Shown here piece after piece: positions 63,852 to 64,000 of a stretch of DNA of 64,000 nucleotides. This stretch comes from Adineta vaga (taxonomy: Eukaryota; Rotifera). The notes under the pieces were generated by a model. The model did no database searches, was not told the origin of the DNA, and saw nothing but the letters and a program-made list of their open reading frames with translations. The number at the start of each line of letters is the position of its first letter. Positions within the stretch are counted from its first letter, which is position 1. The stretch covers positions 6,386,001-6,450,000 of the forward strand of contig CP075496.1 in NCBI GenBank assembly GCA_021613535.1, written 5' to 3'. A program made the translations under genes and the position numbers.

Positions 63852-64000
63852 TCATTCTTGATTAATTTGTTCATTCTCATCATCGAGAAATTCTACATAT
63901 GTAAATGGAAATGTTCCTTGACGATTCGATTTTATTAATGTACCTTCACATTGACCATTACTTTCAGCACGATTAACAATTAATAAATCACCTATTTGCA
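63852..64000 (-). CDS. C-terminal SH3 domain of a partial protein
   Basis: The minus-strand frame is open from the window edge to TGA at 63852-63854 and gives the last 48 residues of a protein. The sequence QIGDLLIVNRAESNGQCEG…GTFPFTYVEFLDD has the GD, the acidic/polar RT-n-Src region and the FPxxYVE ending of an SH3 domain, which binds proline-rich ligands. The usual Trp-Trp pair is replaced by a Cys-containing stretch (NGQCEG), so it is a divergent SH3. The parent protein cannot be named from this fragment; the gene continues beyond the window. Confidence 0.7.
   Translation of the reverse strand, partial: QIGDLLIVNRAESNGQCEGTLIKSNRQGTFPFTYVEFLDDENEQINQE

Overview
This is a window of an animal nuclear genome. 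It carries spliceosomal genes with very short GT-AG introns (mostly 50-70 nt), AT-rich intergenic DNA full of simple repeats, and metazoan-only families: a four-domain sodium channel, a cadherin, FoxQ2, a Boule-like RRM protein and Lingerer. The compact introns, the AT-richness and several genes that look fungal or bacterial point to a bdelloid rotifer (Rotaria/Adineta type). That assignment is inference; no rRNA or other diagnostic marker is present. All exon models below were built by hand from splice sites, reading-frame continuity and remembered family motifs. No database search was run.

Left part (1-12.7 kb), all on the minus strand: an MGAT4-type N-acetylglucosaminyltransferase (Golgi N-glycan branching); two tandem secreted glycosyl-hydrolase-like-10 proteins with a six-cysteine N-terminal module; and a 16-exon Sec24 COPII cargo adaptor.

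Centre (12.7-36 kb): long non-coding stretches separate a single-pass cadherin from a 30-exon voltage-gated sodium channel (Nav1/para type, DEKA filter, MFM inactivation particle), both on the minus strand. They are followed by a four-transmembrane protein on the plus strand and a polyglutamine-containing protein on the minus strand, neither of known function.

Right part (40-64 kb): a beta-propeller-like protein (+), a Boule/DAZ-like RNA-binding protein (-), and a head-to-tail plus-strand series of Lingerer/UBAP2, RSU1 and a KIF17/OSM-3 kinesin. Then come FoxQ2 (-), a secreted alpha-amylase (+) and the 3' end of an SH3 protein (-). Two genes lie antisense inside introns of this series: a small one-helix membrane protein inside RSU1, and a single-exon XPT1-like phosphoribosyltransferase of fungal type inside the kinesin gene.

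Points most worth checking: the nested XPT1-like gene as a horizontal-transfer candidate, with its 3' end overlapping a kinesin exon at a 17-bp inverted repeat; the GHL10 pair with blocks of perfect identity; one-base frame breaks in the sodium channel pore exon and at the kinesin start; and loss of a chloride ligand in the amylase.
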